Part shown: piece after piece, positions 31,088-40,772 of the stretch
How positions within the stretch are numbered: the stretch's first letter is position 1
Layout: each line of letters begins with the position of its first letter
NCBI RefSeq assembly: GCF_000377785.1
Contig: NZ_KB898724.1
Location: forward strand, 124,001 to 188,000
DNA length: 64,000 nt
Reading direction: 5' to 3'
Source of the DNA: Thioalkalivibrio sp. ALJ24
GTDB taxonomy: Bacteria; Pseudomonadota; Gammaproteobacteria; Ectothiorhodospirales; Ectothiorhodospiraceae
Made by a program: the position numbers and the translations under genes
Notes under the pieces: generated by a model
Databases searched by the model: none
What the model saw: only the letters and a program-made list of their open reading frames with translations
What the model was told of the DNA's origin: nothing

Positions 31088-31444
31088 ATGCTGGAAGGAT
31101 ATTTGCCCATCCTGCTGTTCATCGCAGTAGGCATCGTGATCGGCATCGTGCCCCTGGTGATCGGCATGGCCGTGGGCCCCCGCAAGGCGGACGCTGCGAA
31201 AGATTCGCCGTATGAATGCGGATTCGAGGCCTTCGAGGATTCGCGCCTCAAGTTCGATGTCCGCTTCTATCTGGTGGCCATCCTCTTCATCATCTTCGAT
31301 CTCGAGATCGCCTTCCTGTTTCCCTGGGCCGTCTCCCTCGATGCCGTAGGCCTGTTCGGGCTTCTTGCGATGGCGCTGTTTCTGCTGATTCTGGTAGTTG
31401 GCTTTGTCTACGAATGGAAGAAGGGGGCGCTGGAATGGGAATAG
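31088..31444 (+). CDS. nuoA: NADH-quinone oxidoreductase subunit A
   Basis: Membrane subunit of complex I near the quinone site. The 118-residue product has three transmembrane helices (about 5-27, 62-84, 88-110) and the conserved loop [24 protein letters not shown] at 31088 with GAGAGAGAC upstream; the longer open frame has no homology. First gene of a 14-gene operon; overlaps nuoB by ten bases. Confidence 0.98.
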   Translation: MLEGYLPILLFIAVGIVIGIVPLVIGMAVGPRKADAAKDSPYECGFEAFEDSRLKFDVRFYLVAILFIIFDLEIAFLFPWAVSLDAVGLFGLLAMALFLLILVVGFVYEWKKGALEWE

Positions 31445-31911
31445 AAGGCGTTCTGGAAAAGGGCTACGTCACCACCTCGGCTGACAAGCTCATCAACTGG
31501 GCCCGCACAGGCTCCCTGTGGCCGATGACCTTTGGTCTGGCCTGCTGCGCGGTGGAGATGATGCACACCGGTGCGGCGCGCTATGACATGGACCGCTTCG
31601 GGGTCGTGTTCCGGCCGAGTCCACGCCAGTCCGATGTGATGATCGTCGCCGGCACGCTGGTGAACAAGATGGCCCCGGCGCTGCGCAAGGTCTACGACCA
31701 GATGTCGGAACCTCGCTGGGTGATCTCCATGGGCTCCTGCGCCAACGGTGGCGGTTATTACCACTACTCGTACGCGGTGGTGCGGGGCTGCGACCGCATC
31801 GTGCCGGTGGATATCTACGTGCCCGGCTGTCCGCCGACCGCCGAGGCGCTGCTCTACGGCATCATCCAGCTTCAGAACAAGATTCGGCGCACGAACACGA
31901 TCGCGCGCTGA
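31435..31911 (+). CDS. nuoB: NADH-quinone oxidoreductase subunit B
   Basis: Carries 4Fe-4S cluster N2, the final electron donor to quinone in complex I. The 158-residue product shows the ligands in [17 protein letters not shown] and [10 protein letters not shown]. The ATG at 31435 lies inside the end of nuoA, a normal coupled overlap. Peripheral arm subunit. Confidence 0.98.
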   Translation: MGIEGVLEKGYVTTSADKLINWARTGSLWPMTFGLACCAVEMMHTGAARYDMDRFGVVFRPSPRQSDVMIVAGTLVNKMAPALRKVYDQMSEPRWVISMGSCANGGGYYHYSYAVVRGCDRIVPVDIYVPGCPPTAEALLYGIIQLQNKIRRTNTIAR

Positions 31912-31928
31912 GCGACCCGGGGTGGCAG

Positions 31929-32654
31929 ATGGCTGAACAACAGACCTGGATTGATGTGCTGCGCGCGAAACTGGGCGAACGCCTGGACGGCGTGCGGGTG
32001 GTCAACGGCGAGGCGACCATCGAGGTGCCGGTGGGCGCCTGGCGCGAGATTGCCGAGACGCTGCGCGACGACGAGGATTTCGCGTTCGATATCCTGATCG
32101 ACCTGTGCGGGGTCGATTACCTCGAATACGGTCAGTCCGAATGGGCCACCGAGGACGCCTCCAGCGAGGGTTTCAGCCGCGGCGTGCAGGCGGCCACCTC
32201 GGGGCGCTTTACCTTTGACGATGCTCCGGGCGAATCCGCCTGGGACGGGCCGCGGTTCGCCGTGGTGGTGCACCTGCTGTCGGTGCAGAACAACCGCCGT
32301 CTGCGCATGCGTGCCTGGCTGCCGGACGACGAATTCCCCGAGCTGGAGTCGCTGGTGGAGGTCTGGGCCTCGGCCAACTGGTTCGAGCGCGAAGCCTTCG
32401 ACCTGTTCGGCATCCTGTTCTCCGGACACCCCGACCTGCGCCGCATCCTGACCGACTACGGCTTCGTCGGTCATCCGTTCCGCAAGGATTTCCCGCTGAT
32501 CGGTCACGTGGAGATGCGCTACGACAGCGAACAGGCGCGCGTGGTGTATCAGCCGGTGACCATCGAGCCGCGCGTGCTGGTGCCCAAGGTGATCCGCGAC
32601 GACCATCGGTACACCGATGGCGACGCGCCGGCGGAAGGAGCCGATCATGCCTGA
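31929..32654 (+). CDS. nuoC: NADH-quinone oxidoreductase subunit C
   Basis: The 30 kDa peripheral-arm subunit. The 241-residue product has the family signature [22 protein letters not shown] followed by [17 protein letters not shown]. It is separate from nuoD, unlike the nuoCD fusion of E. coli and Pseudomonas. A stretch around residues 68-95 ([16 protein letters not shown]...) looks lineage-specific. It overlaps nuoD by eight bases. Confidence 0.98.
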   Translation: MAEQQTWIDVLRAKLGERLDGVRVVNGEATIEVPVGAWREIAETLRDDEDFAFDILIDLCGVDYLEYGQSEWATEDASSEGFSRGVQAATSGRFTFDDAPGESAWDGPRFAVVVHLLSVQNNRRLRMRAWLPDDEFPELESLVEVWASANWFEREAFDLFGILFSGHPDLRRILTDYGFVGHPFRKDFPLIGHVEMRYDSEQARVVYQPVTIEPRVLVPKVIRDDHRYTDGDAPAEGADHA

Positions 32655-33900
32655 GATTCGCAATTTCACCCTGAACTTCGGTCCCCAGCATCCGTCCGCG
32701 CACGGGGTGCTGCGGCTGGTGCTGGAGATGGACGGCGAGGTGGTGCAGCGTGCCGATCCGCATATCGGCCTGCTGCACCGCGGCACCGAGAAGCTGGCCG
32801 AGAGCAAGCCGTACAACCAGTCGATCGGCTACATGGACCGGCTCGATTACGTGTCCATGATGTGCAACGAGCACGGTTACGTCCTCGCGATGGAACGTTT
32901 ACTCGGGATCGAGGCGCCGTTGCGGGCCCAGTACATCCGGGTGATGTTCGACGAGATCACCCGCATCCTCAATCATCTGATGTGGCTGGGCGCGCATGCC
33001 CTGGACATCGGAGCGATGACCGTCTTCCTGTATGCGTTCCGCGAACGCGAGGACCTGATGGACTGCTACGAGGCGGTCTCGGGTGCGCGCATGCACGCGA
33101 CCTACTACCGCCCCGGCGGGGTGGCCCGTGATCTGCCGGGCACCATGCCGAAGTTCAAGCCGTCAGCCTGGAAGTCGCAGGAGGTGGTGGACGAGTTGAA
33201 CGCCAACCGGCAGGGCTCGCTGCTGGACTTCATCGAGTCGTTCACCGAGCGTTTCCCCGGCTGCGTCGATGAATACGAGACCCTGCTGACCGATAACCGG
33301 ATCTGGAAGCAGCGCACGGTCGGCATCGGCGTGGTGGATCCGGACCGGGCGAAGCAGCTCGGCTTTACCGGGCCGATGCTGCGCGGTTCCGGGGTCGAAT
33401 GGGACCTGCGCAAGAAGCAGCCCTACGAGGTCTACGACCAGCTCGATTTCGACATCCCGGTGGGCGCCAACGGCGACTGTTACGACCGTTACCTGGTGCG
33501 CATGGAAGAAATGCGCCAGTCCAACCGGATCATTCGTCAGTGCGTCGACTGGCTGCGCAACAACCCGGGCCCGGTGCTGCTGGAGGATCACAAGATCACC
33601 CCGCCGAAGCGCGAAGAGATGAAGGCGGACATGGAGTCGCTGATCCATCACTTCAAGCTGTTTACCGAGGGGATGTGCCTGCCGGAAGGCGAGGCCTACG
33701 CCGGCATCGAGCATCCCAAGGGCGAATTCGGCTGCTATCTGGTGTCCGATGGCGCCAACAAGCCGTATCGCCTCAAGGTGCGACCGCCGGGCTTTGTTCA
33801 CCTTTCCGCCCTGGACGAGATGGCGCGTGGCCACATGCTGGCCGACGTGGTTGCCATCATCGGGACCCAGGATATCGTCTTCGGGGAGATTGATCGCTGA
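32647..33900 (+). CDS. nuoD: NADH-quinone oxidoreductase subunit D
   Basis: The 49 kDa subunit forming the quinone pocket with NuoB. The 417-residue product begins [20 protein letters not shown], with the conserved HPSAHG loop carrying a quinone-site His, then [13 protein letters not shown], and ends DIVFGEIDR. The ATG at 32647 fits homology better than the upstream 32617. Its stop TGA shares one base with the nuoE ATG. Confidence 0.98.
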   Translation: MPEIRNFTLNFGPQHPSAHGVLRLVLEMDGEVVQRADPHIGLLHRGTEKLAESKPYNQSIGYMDRLDYVSMMCNEHGYVLAMERLLGIEAPLRAQYIRVMFDEITRILNHLMWLGAHALDIGAMTVFLYAFREREDLMDCYEAVSGARMHATYYRPGGVARDLPGTMPKFKPSAWKSQEVVDELNANRQGSLLDFIESFTERFPGCVDEYETLLTDNRIWKQRTVGIGVVDPDRAKQLGFTGPMLRGSGVEWDLRKKQPYEVYDQLDFDIPVGANGDCYDRYLVRMEEMRQSNRIIRQCVDWLRNNPGPVLLEDHKITPPKREEMKADMESLIHHFKLFTEGMCLPEGEAYAGIEHPKGEFGCYLVSDGANKPYRLKVRPPGFVHLSALDEMARGHMLADVVAIIGTQDIVFGEIDR

Positions 33901-34430
33901 TGGCTGCCGAACCGAAACCCGTTGCCTTTCACAAGCCGGCCGAGCACAGGGTCGAACTGAGCGACCACGAGCGCGAGGAGATCGATCACTGGCTGGAGCG
34001 CTATCCGGAGGACCAGAAGCGCTCCGCGGTGCTGGCCGCGCTGCGTGCGGTGCAGCACGAGGACGGTCATCTGTCGACCGCCAAGATGGACGCGGTCGCC
34101 GAGTACCTCGGGCTGCCCGCCATCGCGGTCTACGAGGTCGGCTCGTTCTACTCGATGTTCGAGCTGGAACCGGTGGGCAAGCACACCATCGCCGTGTGCA
34201 ACAACATCTCCTGCAGCCTGCGCGGGTCCGCCGGCATTCTCGAACACCTCGAGAACCGCCTCGGGATCCGGCTGGGCGAGACGACGGCCGATGGCAAGTT
34301 CTACCTCAAGCCCGAAGAGGAATGCCTCGCGGCCTGCTGTGGCGCGCCGATGATGCAGGTAAACCACGTCTACTACGAGAATCTGACGCCCGACCGGGTG
34401 GACGAGATCCTCGACGGCCTGGAGTCCTGA
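33900..34430 (+). CDS. nuoE: NADH-quinone oxidoreductase subunit E
   Basis: Thioredoxin-fold subunit of the NADH dehydrogenase module holding 2Fe-2S cluster N1a. The 176-residue product has the four Cys ligands in CNNISC and [12 protein letters not shown] at 33900 overlaps nuoD by one base; nuoF follows after four bases. Confidence 0.98.
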   Translation: MAAEPKPVAFHKPAEHRVELSDHEREEIDHWLERYPEDQKRSAVLAALRAVQHEDGHLSTAKMDAVAEYLGLPAIAVYEVGSFYSMFELEPVGKHTIAVCNNISCSLRGSAGILEHLENRLGIRLGETTADGKFYLKPEEECLAACCGAPMMQVNHVYYENLTPDRVDEILDGLES

Positions 34431-34434
34431 CACG

Positions 34435-35715
34435 ATGGCCAACCAGATCTGTTTTGCGACCCGGCACCTGGACAACCCGAACTCGCTGGAGACCTACCGC
34501 AGCGTGGGCGGCTACCAGGCGCTGGAAAAGGTTTTTGCCGGCAAGATGGCCCCGGAGGACGTGATCGAGGAGGTCAAGACCTCCAATCTCCGTGGCCGTG
34601 GCGGGGCCGGCTTCCCCACCGGGATGAAATGGTCGTTCATGCCGCGCAACTCGCCCGGGCAGAAGTACATCGTGTGCAACTCGGACGAATCCGAGCCGGG
34701 TACCTGCAAGGACCGCGAGATCCTGATGTACAACCCGCACGCGCTGGTCGAGGGCATGGCCATTGCGGGCTATGCGATCGGGGCCACGGTCGGCTACAAC
34801 TACATGCGCGGCGAGTTCATGGACGAGACCTTCCGGCGCGTCGAAGCCGCGGTGAGGGAGGCCTACGAGGCCGGCTACCTCGGCAAGGACATCCTCGGCT
34901 CCGGGGTCGATTTCGATTTGTACAACTCGCTGGGTGCCGGAGCCTATATCTGTGGCGAGGAAACCGCGCTGCTGGAGTCCCTGGAAGGCAAGAAGGGCCA
35001 GCCGCGGTTCAAGCCGCCGTTCCCGGCCAACTTCGGCCTTTACGGCAAGCCGACCACGATCAACAACACCGAGTCGCTGGCCTCGATCCCGTCGATCATC
35101 CGCAATGGCGGTCAGTGGTTTGCCGACCTGGGGGTGCCCAAGTCCGGGGGCGAGAAGCTGTTCTCCGTCTCCGGCCACGTGAACAACCCGGGCAACTTCG
35201 AGGTCCCGCTGGGCACGCCGTTCCGCGAGTTGCTGAAGATGGCCGGCGGCGTGCTGAACGGTCGCCAGCTCAAGGCCGTGATCCCCGGGGGGTCCTCGGT
35301 GCCGGTGGTGCCGGGCGACACCATGCTGCAGACCAACATGGATTACGACTCGATCACCCAGGCCGGATCCATGCTGGGTTCCGGCGCAGTGATCGTGATG
35401 GACGAGACCACCGACATGGTGAAGGCGCTGCAGACCATCTCGCGCTTCTACTACTCGGAGTCCTGTGGCCAGTGCACCCCTTGCCGGGAAGGCACCGGCT
35501 GGCTCTACCGCATGCTGACCCGCATCGTCGAGGGTCAGGGACGGCCGGAAGACCTCGAGCGTCTGGACGACGTGGCCAGCAAGATCGAGGGGCACACCAT
35601 CTGTGCCCTGGGGGACGCCGCCGCGATGCCGGTGCGCAGTTTCGTGAAGCATTTCCGTCACGAGTTCGAACACTACATCCAGCACGGGCGGAGCCCGGTG
35701 GCCAGCGCCGCCTGA
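34435..35715 (+). CDS. nuoF: NADH-quinone oxidoreductase subunit F
   Basis: NADH- and FMN-binding subunit with 4Fe-4S cluster N3. The 426-residue product has the NADH site [17 protein letters not shown], the FMN site [11 protein letters not shown]-like segment ([16 protein letters not shown]), [20 protein letters not shown], and N3 ligands in [15 protein letters not shown] plus a later Cys in [11 protein letters not shown]. Complete. Confidence 0.98.
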   Translation: MANQICFATRHLDNPNSLETYRSVGGYQALEKVFAGKMAPEDVIEEVKTSNLRGRGGAGFPTGMKWSFMPRNSPGQKYIVCNSDESEPGTCKDREILMYNPHALVEGMAIAGYAIGATVGYNYMRGEFMDETFRRVEAAVREAYEAGYLGKDILGSGVDFDLYNSLGAGAYICGEETALLESLEGKKGQPRFKPPFPANFGLYGKPTTINNTESLASIPSIIRNGGQWFADLGVPKSGGEKLFSVSGHVNNPGNFEVPLGTPFRELLKMAGGVLNGRQLKAVIPGGSSVPVVPGDTMLQTNMDYDSITQAGSMLGSGAVIVMDETTDMVKALQTISRFYYSESCGQCTPCREGTGWLYRMLTRIVEGQGRPEDLERLDDVASKIEGHTICALGDAAAMPVRSFVKHFRHEFEHYIQHGRSPVASAA

Positions 35716-35749
35716 TCGCCCCGTCGCGCACACGCAGCAGGAATCGAAC

Positions 35750-38155
35750 ATGAGTCAGGATCAGCCACAGGATCTGGTCACCGTCGAGATCGACGGGCGG
35801 ACCTTGCAGGCGCCCAAGGGCACCATGCTCATCGAGGTTGCGGACGAGGCCGATATCCGGATCCCGCGCTTCTGCTATCACAAGAAGCTGTCCGTGGCCG
35901 CGAATTGCCGGATGTGCCTGGTGGAGGTCGAGCGTGCCCCCAAGCCGCTGCCGGCCTGTGCCACGCCGGTGATGGACGGGATGAAGGTGTACACCCGTTC
36001 ACCCCTCGCGATTTCCGCGCAGAAGAACACGATGGAATTCCTGCTGATCAATCACCCGCTGGATTGCCCGATCTGCGACCAGGGTGGCGAGTGTGAACTG
36101 CAGGACGTTGCCATGGGGTATGGTGAGTCCGTTTCGCAATACACCGAAGCCAAGCGCGTGGTGCACGACAAGGATATTGGTCCGCTGATCGAGACCGAGA
36201 TGACCCGCTGCATTCATTGCACCCGCTGCGTGCGCTTCGGCGAGGAGATCGCCGGGGTGCGCGAACTGGGGGCTACCGGGCGCGGCGAAGACATGCGCAT
36301 CGGGACCTATGTCGAGAAGACGGTGGCGCACGAGCTCTCGGGCAACGTAATCGATCTGTGTCCGGTCGGCGCGCTCACGGCCAAGCCGTCTCGCTACGGG
36401 GCGCGGGCCTGGGAGTACGCTCAGGCCCCGAGCATCGCGCCGCATGACGGTGTCGGCTCGAACGTGTCGGTGCACACCTATGACGGTCGCGTCATGCGCG
36501 TGGTGCCGCGCGATAACGAGGCGGTCAACGAGACCTGGATCTCCGACCGTGATCGTTTCTCCTACGCCGGGCTGTATGCCGAGGACCGCCTGACCACCCC
36601 GCGCATCAAGCGCGACGGCCAGTGGCAGGACGTGGACTGGGAGACCGCCCTGCAGCATGCGGTGGAAGGCCTGCGCAAGGTGGCCCCGGAGCGCATCGGC
36701 GCTCTGTTTTCCCCGTCGCTGTCGCTTGAGGAGCACTACCTCGGGCAGAAACTGCTGCGCGGGCTGGGCGTGCGCGACATCGACCACCGGATGACGCAGC
36801 AGGATTTCCGTGACGATGACGCGGCGCCGCTGTTCCCGTGGCTGGGCAGCCCGATCGCAGACCTGGATCAGGCGGACGCGGTGCTGCTGATCGGCACCAA
36901 TCCGCGGCGCGAACAGCCGCTGCTGGCCCATCGCCTGCGCAAGGCCGCGCTCAACAACGACGCCCGCGTGACCCTGGTGCACAATCAGCTGCTGGATCTG
37001 ACCTACCCGCTGACGGCCCAGCTGGTGGGCAACGAGCATGCCCAGGTGATGGCGCTGGCGGGCATCGCCGGACGCATCGCCGCCGCCGGTGAGGGCCTGC
37101 CCCCGCGCCTGGAGAAGATCGTGAAGGCCGCGGAGACCGACGACCCGGATACCCGCGAGGCGTTCGAGCGTGCGGCGCGTTCCCTGCTGGACGGCGAGCA
37201 CGGACATGTGCTGCTGGGCGCCGATGCGATGGCCAGCCCGGCGTTCGCCACCCTGCGCGCGCTGGCCGGCTGGATCGCCCGGCACACTGGCGCGCATCTG
37301 GGCTACATGGCCGAAGGCGCCAATGCCGCCGGTGCCTGGCTGGCTGGCGTGCTGCCGCATCGCGGCGTCGCCGGCGGCGAGCTGGAAGAGGCCGGACGCC
37401 CGGCGCCGGAGATGCTCGCCCAGGGTCGCGACGCCTTCGTGGTCGCGGGCCTGGAACCCGGGCGTGACGGGCACGACCCGGTTGCCTTCGAGCAGGCCCT
37501 GCGCGATGCCGGTTTCGTGGTGGCGCTGGCGTCGTTCGCCGACGAACGTCTGCAGGGCTGCGCCGACGTGCTGCTGCCGGTGGCGACCAGCTTCGAGTCC
37601 TCCGGGACGTTCGTGAATGTCGAGGGCCGCTGGCAGAGCTATCGCGCCGCCAGCCGTGCCCCGGGCGAGGCGCGCCCCGGATGGAAGGTCTGGCGCGTGC
37701 TGGGCAACCTGTTTGGCCAGAAGGGTTTCGACTACCTCGACTCGCCGGCGGTGCGGGACGAGCTGAAGGGACTGCTGGCTGAAGTACGTTTCGACAACAC
37801 CGTGAACCTCAACCGCGTCCACGTGGAGGAGCCCGAGGTCGCCCAACCCGGCGGCAAGTCGCTGCTGCGCATGGCGTCGCGTTCGCTGTACGCTGTCGAC
37901 CCACTGGTGCGGCGTTCGGCCCCGCTGCAGGAGAGCCCCGAGGGGCAGCTGGCGGACGCGGTACGGGTCCATCCCGAGTCCGCCGCCGGAATCCCGGATG
38001 GTGGCCGCGTTCGGGTGAAACAGGGTCAGGGCGAGGCCGAACTGACGCTTGTGCTCGATGACTCCGTACCGCCGGGCATGGCGATCACCCTAACGGGTGG
38101 CGCCGCGGCCCGCCTTGGTGCCCCGGGCGAGCCGGTGACGCTCGCTCGCGCCTGA
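35750..38155 (+). CDS. nuoG: NADH-quinone oxidoreductase subunit G
   Basis: Large iron-sulfur subunit carrying electrons from NuoF to NuoI. The 801-residue product has a 2Fe-2S ferredoxin domain (FCYHKKLSVAANCRMCLVEV with a later Cys), the His-Cys3 cluster in HPLDCPICDQGGECELQD, and the 4Fe-4S ligands in CIHCTRCVRFGEE and LCPVGAL. The following molybdopterin-type domain lacks active metal. The N7 cysteines of E. coli NuoG are not present: the corresponding stretch reads SIAPHDGVGSN. The C-terminal 300 residues diverge most. Confidence 0.97.
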   Translation: MSQDQPQDLVTVEIDGRTLQAPKGTMLIEVADEADIRIPRFCYHKKLSVAANCRMCLVEVERAPKPLPACATPVMDGMKVYTRSPLAISAQKNTMEFLLINHPLDCPICDQGGECELQDVAMGYGESVSQYTEAKRVVHDKDIGPLIETEMTRCIHCTRCVRFGEEIAGVRELGATGRGEDMRIGTYVEKTVAHELSGNVIDLCPVGALTAKPSRYGARAWEYAQAPSIAPHDGVGSNVSVHTYDGRVMRVVPRDNEAVNETWISDRDRFSYAGLYAEDRLTTPRIKRDGQWQDVDWETALQHAVEGLRKVAPERIGALFSPSLSLEEHYLGQKLLRGLGVRDIDHRMTQQDFRDDDAAPLFPWLGSPIADLDQADAVLLIGTNPRREQPLLAHRLRKAALNNDARVTLVHNQLLDLTYPLTAQLVGNEHAQVMALAGIAGRIAAAGEGLPPRLEKIVKAAETDDPDTREAFERAARSLLDGEHGHVLLGADAMASPAFATLRALAGWIARHTGAHLGYMAEGANAAGAWLAGVLPHRGVAGGELEEAGRPAPEMLAQGRDAFVVAGLEPGRDGHDPVAFEQALRDAGFVVALASFADERLQGCADVLLPVATSFESSGTFVNVEGRWQSYRAASRAPGEARPGWKVWRVLGNLFGQKGFDYLDSPAVRDELKGLLAEVRFDNTVNLNRVHVEEPEVAQPGGKSLLRMASRSLYAVDPLVRRSAPLQESPEGQLADAVRVHPESAAGIPDGGRVRVKQGQGEAELTLVLDDSVPPGMAITLTGGAAARLGAPGEPVTLARA

Positions 38156-38169
38156 CAAGGGACTGAACC

Positions 38170-39234
38170 ATGTTCGACTGGATTCTCAATCTGTTCCACT
38201 CCCTGCCGACGGTGATGCAGATCCTGATCGCCATCCAGCTGATCGTCATCCCGTTGATGCTGGGCGTGGCCTACCTGACCTTCGCCGAGCGCAAGATCAT
38301 CGGCTACATCCAGGTGCGGGTGGGCCCCAACCGGGTCGGGCCGCGCGGCTGGCTGCAACCGATCGCCGACGCGGTCAAGCTCCTGATGAAGGAGGTGATC
38401 GTCCCGTCGAATGCGAACCGGTTCCTGTTTCTCAGTGCGCCGGTGCTGACCATTGCCCCGGCGCTGGCGGCGTGGGCGGTGATTCCGTTCTTCGAGGACG
38501 GTGCGCTGGCCGACGTCAACGCGGGTCTGCTGTACCTGCTGGCCCTGACCTCGCTGGGCGCCTACGGGATCATCATCGCCGGCTGGGCCTCCAACTCGAA
38601 GTACGCGCTGATGGGGTCGCTGCGGTCGGCCGCGCAGCTGGTCTCCTACGAGATCGCGATGGGCTTTGCGCTGGTGGGCGTGCTGATGGCCGCGGGCTCG
38701 ATGAACGTCGGCGAGATCGTCAAGGCGCAGGAGGGATCCATCTATCACTGGTTCCTGCTTCCGCTGTTGCCGCTGTTCTTCGTGTATTTCATCTCCGGCG
38801 TGGCCGAGACCAACCGCGCCCCGTTCGACGTGGCCGAGGGCGAGTCCGAGATCGTGGCCGGCTTCCACGTGGAATACTCCGGGATGGCCTTCGCGGTGTT
38901 CTTCCTCGCCGAATACGCGAACATGATCCTGATCTCGGCGCTGACCGCGGTGCTGTTCCTCGGCGGCTGGCTGTCGCCGTTCCAGGGCATCCTGCCGGCG
39001 GCGATGTTCGACTGGCCGGTGATCGGCACCCTGCTGGGCGACGGCCTGCACTGGTTCCTGATCAAGACCGCGCTGTTCCTGTTCATCTTCCTGTGGTTCC
39101 GTGCCACCTTCCCGCGCTATCGCTATGACCAGATCATGCGCCTGGGCTGGAAGGTGCTGATCCCGGTGACCATCGTGTGGCTGTTCGTGCTGGGCGTGTT
39201 TGTCGCGTTCGACGTCGGCCCGTGGTTTGCGTAA
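38170..39234 (+). CDS. nuoH: NADH-quinone oxidoreductase subunit H
   Basis: Membrane subunit forming part of the quinone chamber. The 354-residue product has about eight transmembrane helices, with the signatures [19 protein letters not shown] and [30 protein letters not shown] split across the middle. A short 14-base gap follows nuoG. Confidence 0.97.
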   Translation: MFDWILNLFHSLPTVMQILIAIQLIVIPLMLGVAYLTFAERKIIGYIQVRVGPNRVGPRGWLQPIADAVKLLMKEVIVPSNANRFLFLSAPVLTIAPALAAWAVIPFFEDGALADVNAGLLYLLALTSLGAYGIIIAGWASNSKYALMGSLRSAAQLVSYEIAMGFALVGVLMAAGSMNVGEIVKAQEGSIYHWFLLPLLPLFFVYFISGVAETNRAPFDVAEGESEIVAGFHVEYSGMAFAVFFLAEYANMILISALTAVLFLGGWLSPFQGILPAAMFDWPVIGTLLGDGLHWFLIKTALFLFIFLWFRATFPRYRYDQIMRLGWKVLIPVTIVWLFVLGVFVAFDVGPWFA

Positions 39235-39244
39235 GGAGTTCGCC

Positions 39245-39733
39245 ATGAAATCCGTGCGTCATTTCTTCAAGAGCTTCCTGTTCTTCGAGCTGCTGCTGGG
39301 CATGCGGCTGACCGGGCGTTATCTGTTCCGGCGCAAGTTCACCGTACAGTACCCGGACGAGAAGACCCCGATGTCACCGCGTTTCCGCGGGCTGCACGCG
39401 CTGCGCCGTTACCCCAACGGGGAGGAACGCTGCATCGCCTGCAAGCTGTGCGAGGCGGTGTGCCCGGCGCTGGCGATTACCATCCACTCGGAGGAACGCG
39501 AGGACGGCACGCGGCGCACCTCGCGCTATGACATCGACCTGTTCAAGTGCATCTTCTGCGGTTTCTGTGAAGAGGCCTGTCCGGTGGATTCCATCGTCGA
39601 GACGCACATCTTCGAATACCACTTCGAGAACCGGGGCGAGCAGATCATGACCAAGGACAAGCTCCTGGCGATCGGCGACCGCTTCGAGAAGGAGATCGCC
39701 GAAGCACGCGCGATCGACGCCCCCTACCGGTAA
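39245..39733 (+). CDS. nuoI: NADH-quinone oxidoreductase subunit I
   Basis: Ferredoxin-like subunit with two 4Fe-4S clusters (N6a, N6b). The 162-residue product has the two motifs [12 protein letters not shown] and [12 protein letters not shown]. The ATG at 39245, with AAGGAG upstream, gives the family start [11 protein letters not shown]; a start at 39200 would overlap nuoH and lacks homology. Confidence 0.98.
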   Translation: MKSVRHFFKSFLFFELLLGMRLTGRYLFRRKFTVQYPDEKTPMSPRFRGLHALRRYPNGEERCIACKLCEAVCPALAITIHSEEREDGTRRTSRYDIDLFKCIFCGFCEEACPVDSIVETHIFEYHFENRGEQIMTKDKLLAIGDRFEKEIAEARAIDAPYR

Positions 39734-39748
39734 TCCAGGGACGCAACG

Positions 39749-40387
39749 ATGACCTTCGAGCTCTTTCTGTTCTATGTATTCGGCGCCATCCTGCTGGGTG
39801 CCGCGCTGGCAATGATCAGCGTACGCAACCCGGTCCATGCGGCCCTGTTCCTGGTGGTCTGCTTCGTATCCGCTGCCGCACTGTGGCTGATGGCGGAGGC
39901 GGAGTTCCTCGGTCTGGTGCTGGTGCTGGTGTATGTCGGCGCCGTCATGGTGCTGTTCCTGTTCGTGGTGATGATGCTCGACATCAACATCGCGAAGCTG
40001 CGCGAGGGCTTCACCGAATACCTGCCGGTGGGGCTGGTGGTCGCGGCGGCGATGGCTACGGTGCTGGTGCTGGTCATCACTCGCTACATCACCATGGATG
40101 CCCCGGAGCGTGCCGGTCCCGAATACGCCAACACCGAGGCGCTGGGCGCGATTCTCTACACCGAGTACGTCTATCCGTTCGAGATCGCGGCGGTGATCCT
40201 GCTGGTGGCGATCATTGCTGCGATCTCGCTGACCATGCGGCGGCGGCCCGACAACAAGCGCATCGATCCGGCCCGCCAGATCGAGGTTTCGCGTGAAGGC
40301 CGGGTGCGCATGGTGTCAATGAAGTCCGAAGACAAGGCGCGTGGCGGCCGCGGGGCGGAACGCGACGACGACCCGACCCAGGAATGA
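39749..40387 (+). CDS. nuoJ: NADH-quinone oxidoreductase subunit J
   Basis: Membrane subunit with five transmembrane helices and the helix pi-bulge region [19 protein letters not shown]. The 212-residue product ends in a charged cytoplasmic tail of about 45 residues, longer than in E. coli (184 in total). Confidence 0.97.
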   Translation: MTFELFLFYVFGAILLGAALAMISVRNPVHAALFLVVCFVSAAALWLMAEAEFLGLVLVLVYVGAVMVLFLFVVMMLDINIAKLREGFTEYLPVGLVVAAAMATVLVLVITRYITMDAPERAGPEYANTEALGAILYTEYVYPFEIAAVILLVAIIAAISLTMRRRPDNKRIDPARQIEVSREGRVRMVSMKSEDKARGGRGAERDDDPTQE

Positions 40388-40460
40388 CGCCGGCGCGCGC
40401 CGGTGCCTAATCACCGCGGGGCGGACTTCACCGCCCCCCAAAGGAATTCAGGGCCAGACA

Positions 40461-40766
40461 ATGATTACGCTAGAGCACTACCTGGTGCTGGCTGCGCTGC
40501 TGTTCTCGATCAGCGTGGCCGGGATCTTCCTGAACCGAAAGAACGTGATCGTGCTGCTGATGTGCATCGAGCTGATGCTGCTGGCGGTGAACATCAACTT
40601 CATTGCCTTCTCGTTCTTCCTGCAGGATCTGGCCGGGCAGGTCTTCGTGTTCTTCATCCTGACGGTCGCTGCGGCGGAAGCCGCGATCGGGCTGGCCATC
40701 CTGGTGTTGCTGTTCCGTAACCGCGGAACCATCAACGTCCAGGACCTGGACGCAATGAAAGGATAA
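40461..40766 (+). CDS. nuoK: NADH-quinone oxidoreductase subunit K
   Basis: Antiporter-like MrpC-type membrane subunit. The 101-residue product has three transmembrane helices with the two conserved membrane Glu residues ([11 protein letters not shown] and [11 protein letters not shown]). The ATG at 40461 begins [10 protein letters not shown]; the longer frame to 40341 overlaps nuoJ and is not homologous. Confidence 0.98.
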   Translation: MITLEHYLVLAALLFSISVAGIFLNRKNVIVLLMCIELMLLAVNINFIAFSFFLQDLAGQVFVFFILTVAAAEAAIGLAILVLLFRNRGTINVQDLDAMKG

Positions 40767-40772
40767 CGGGCC

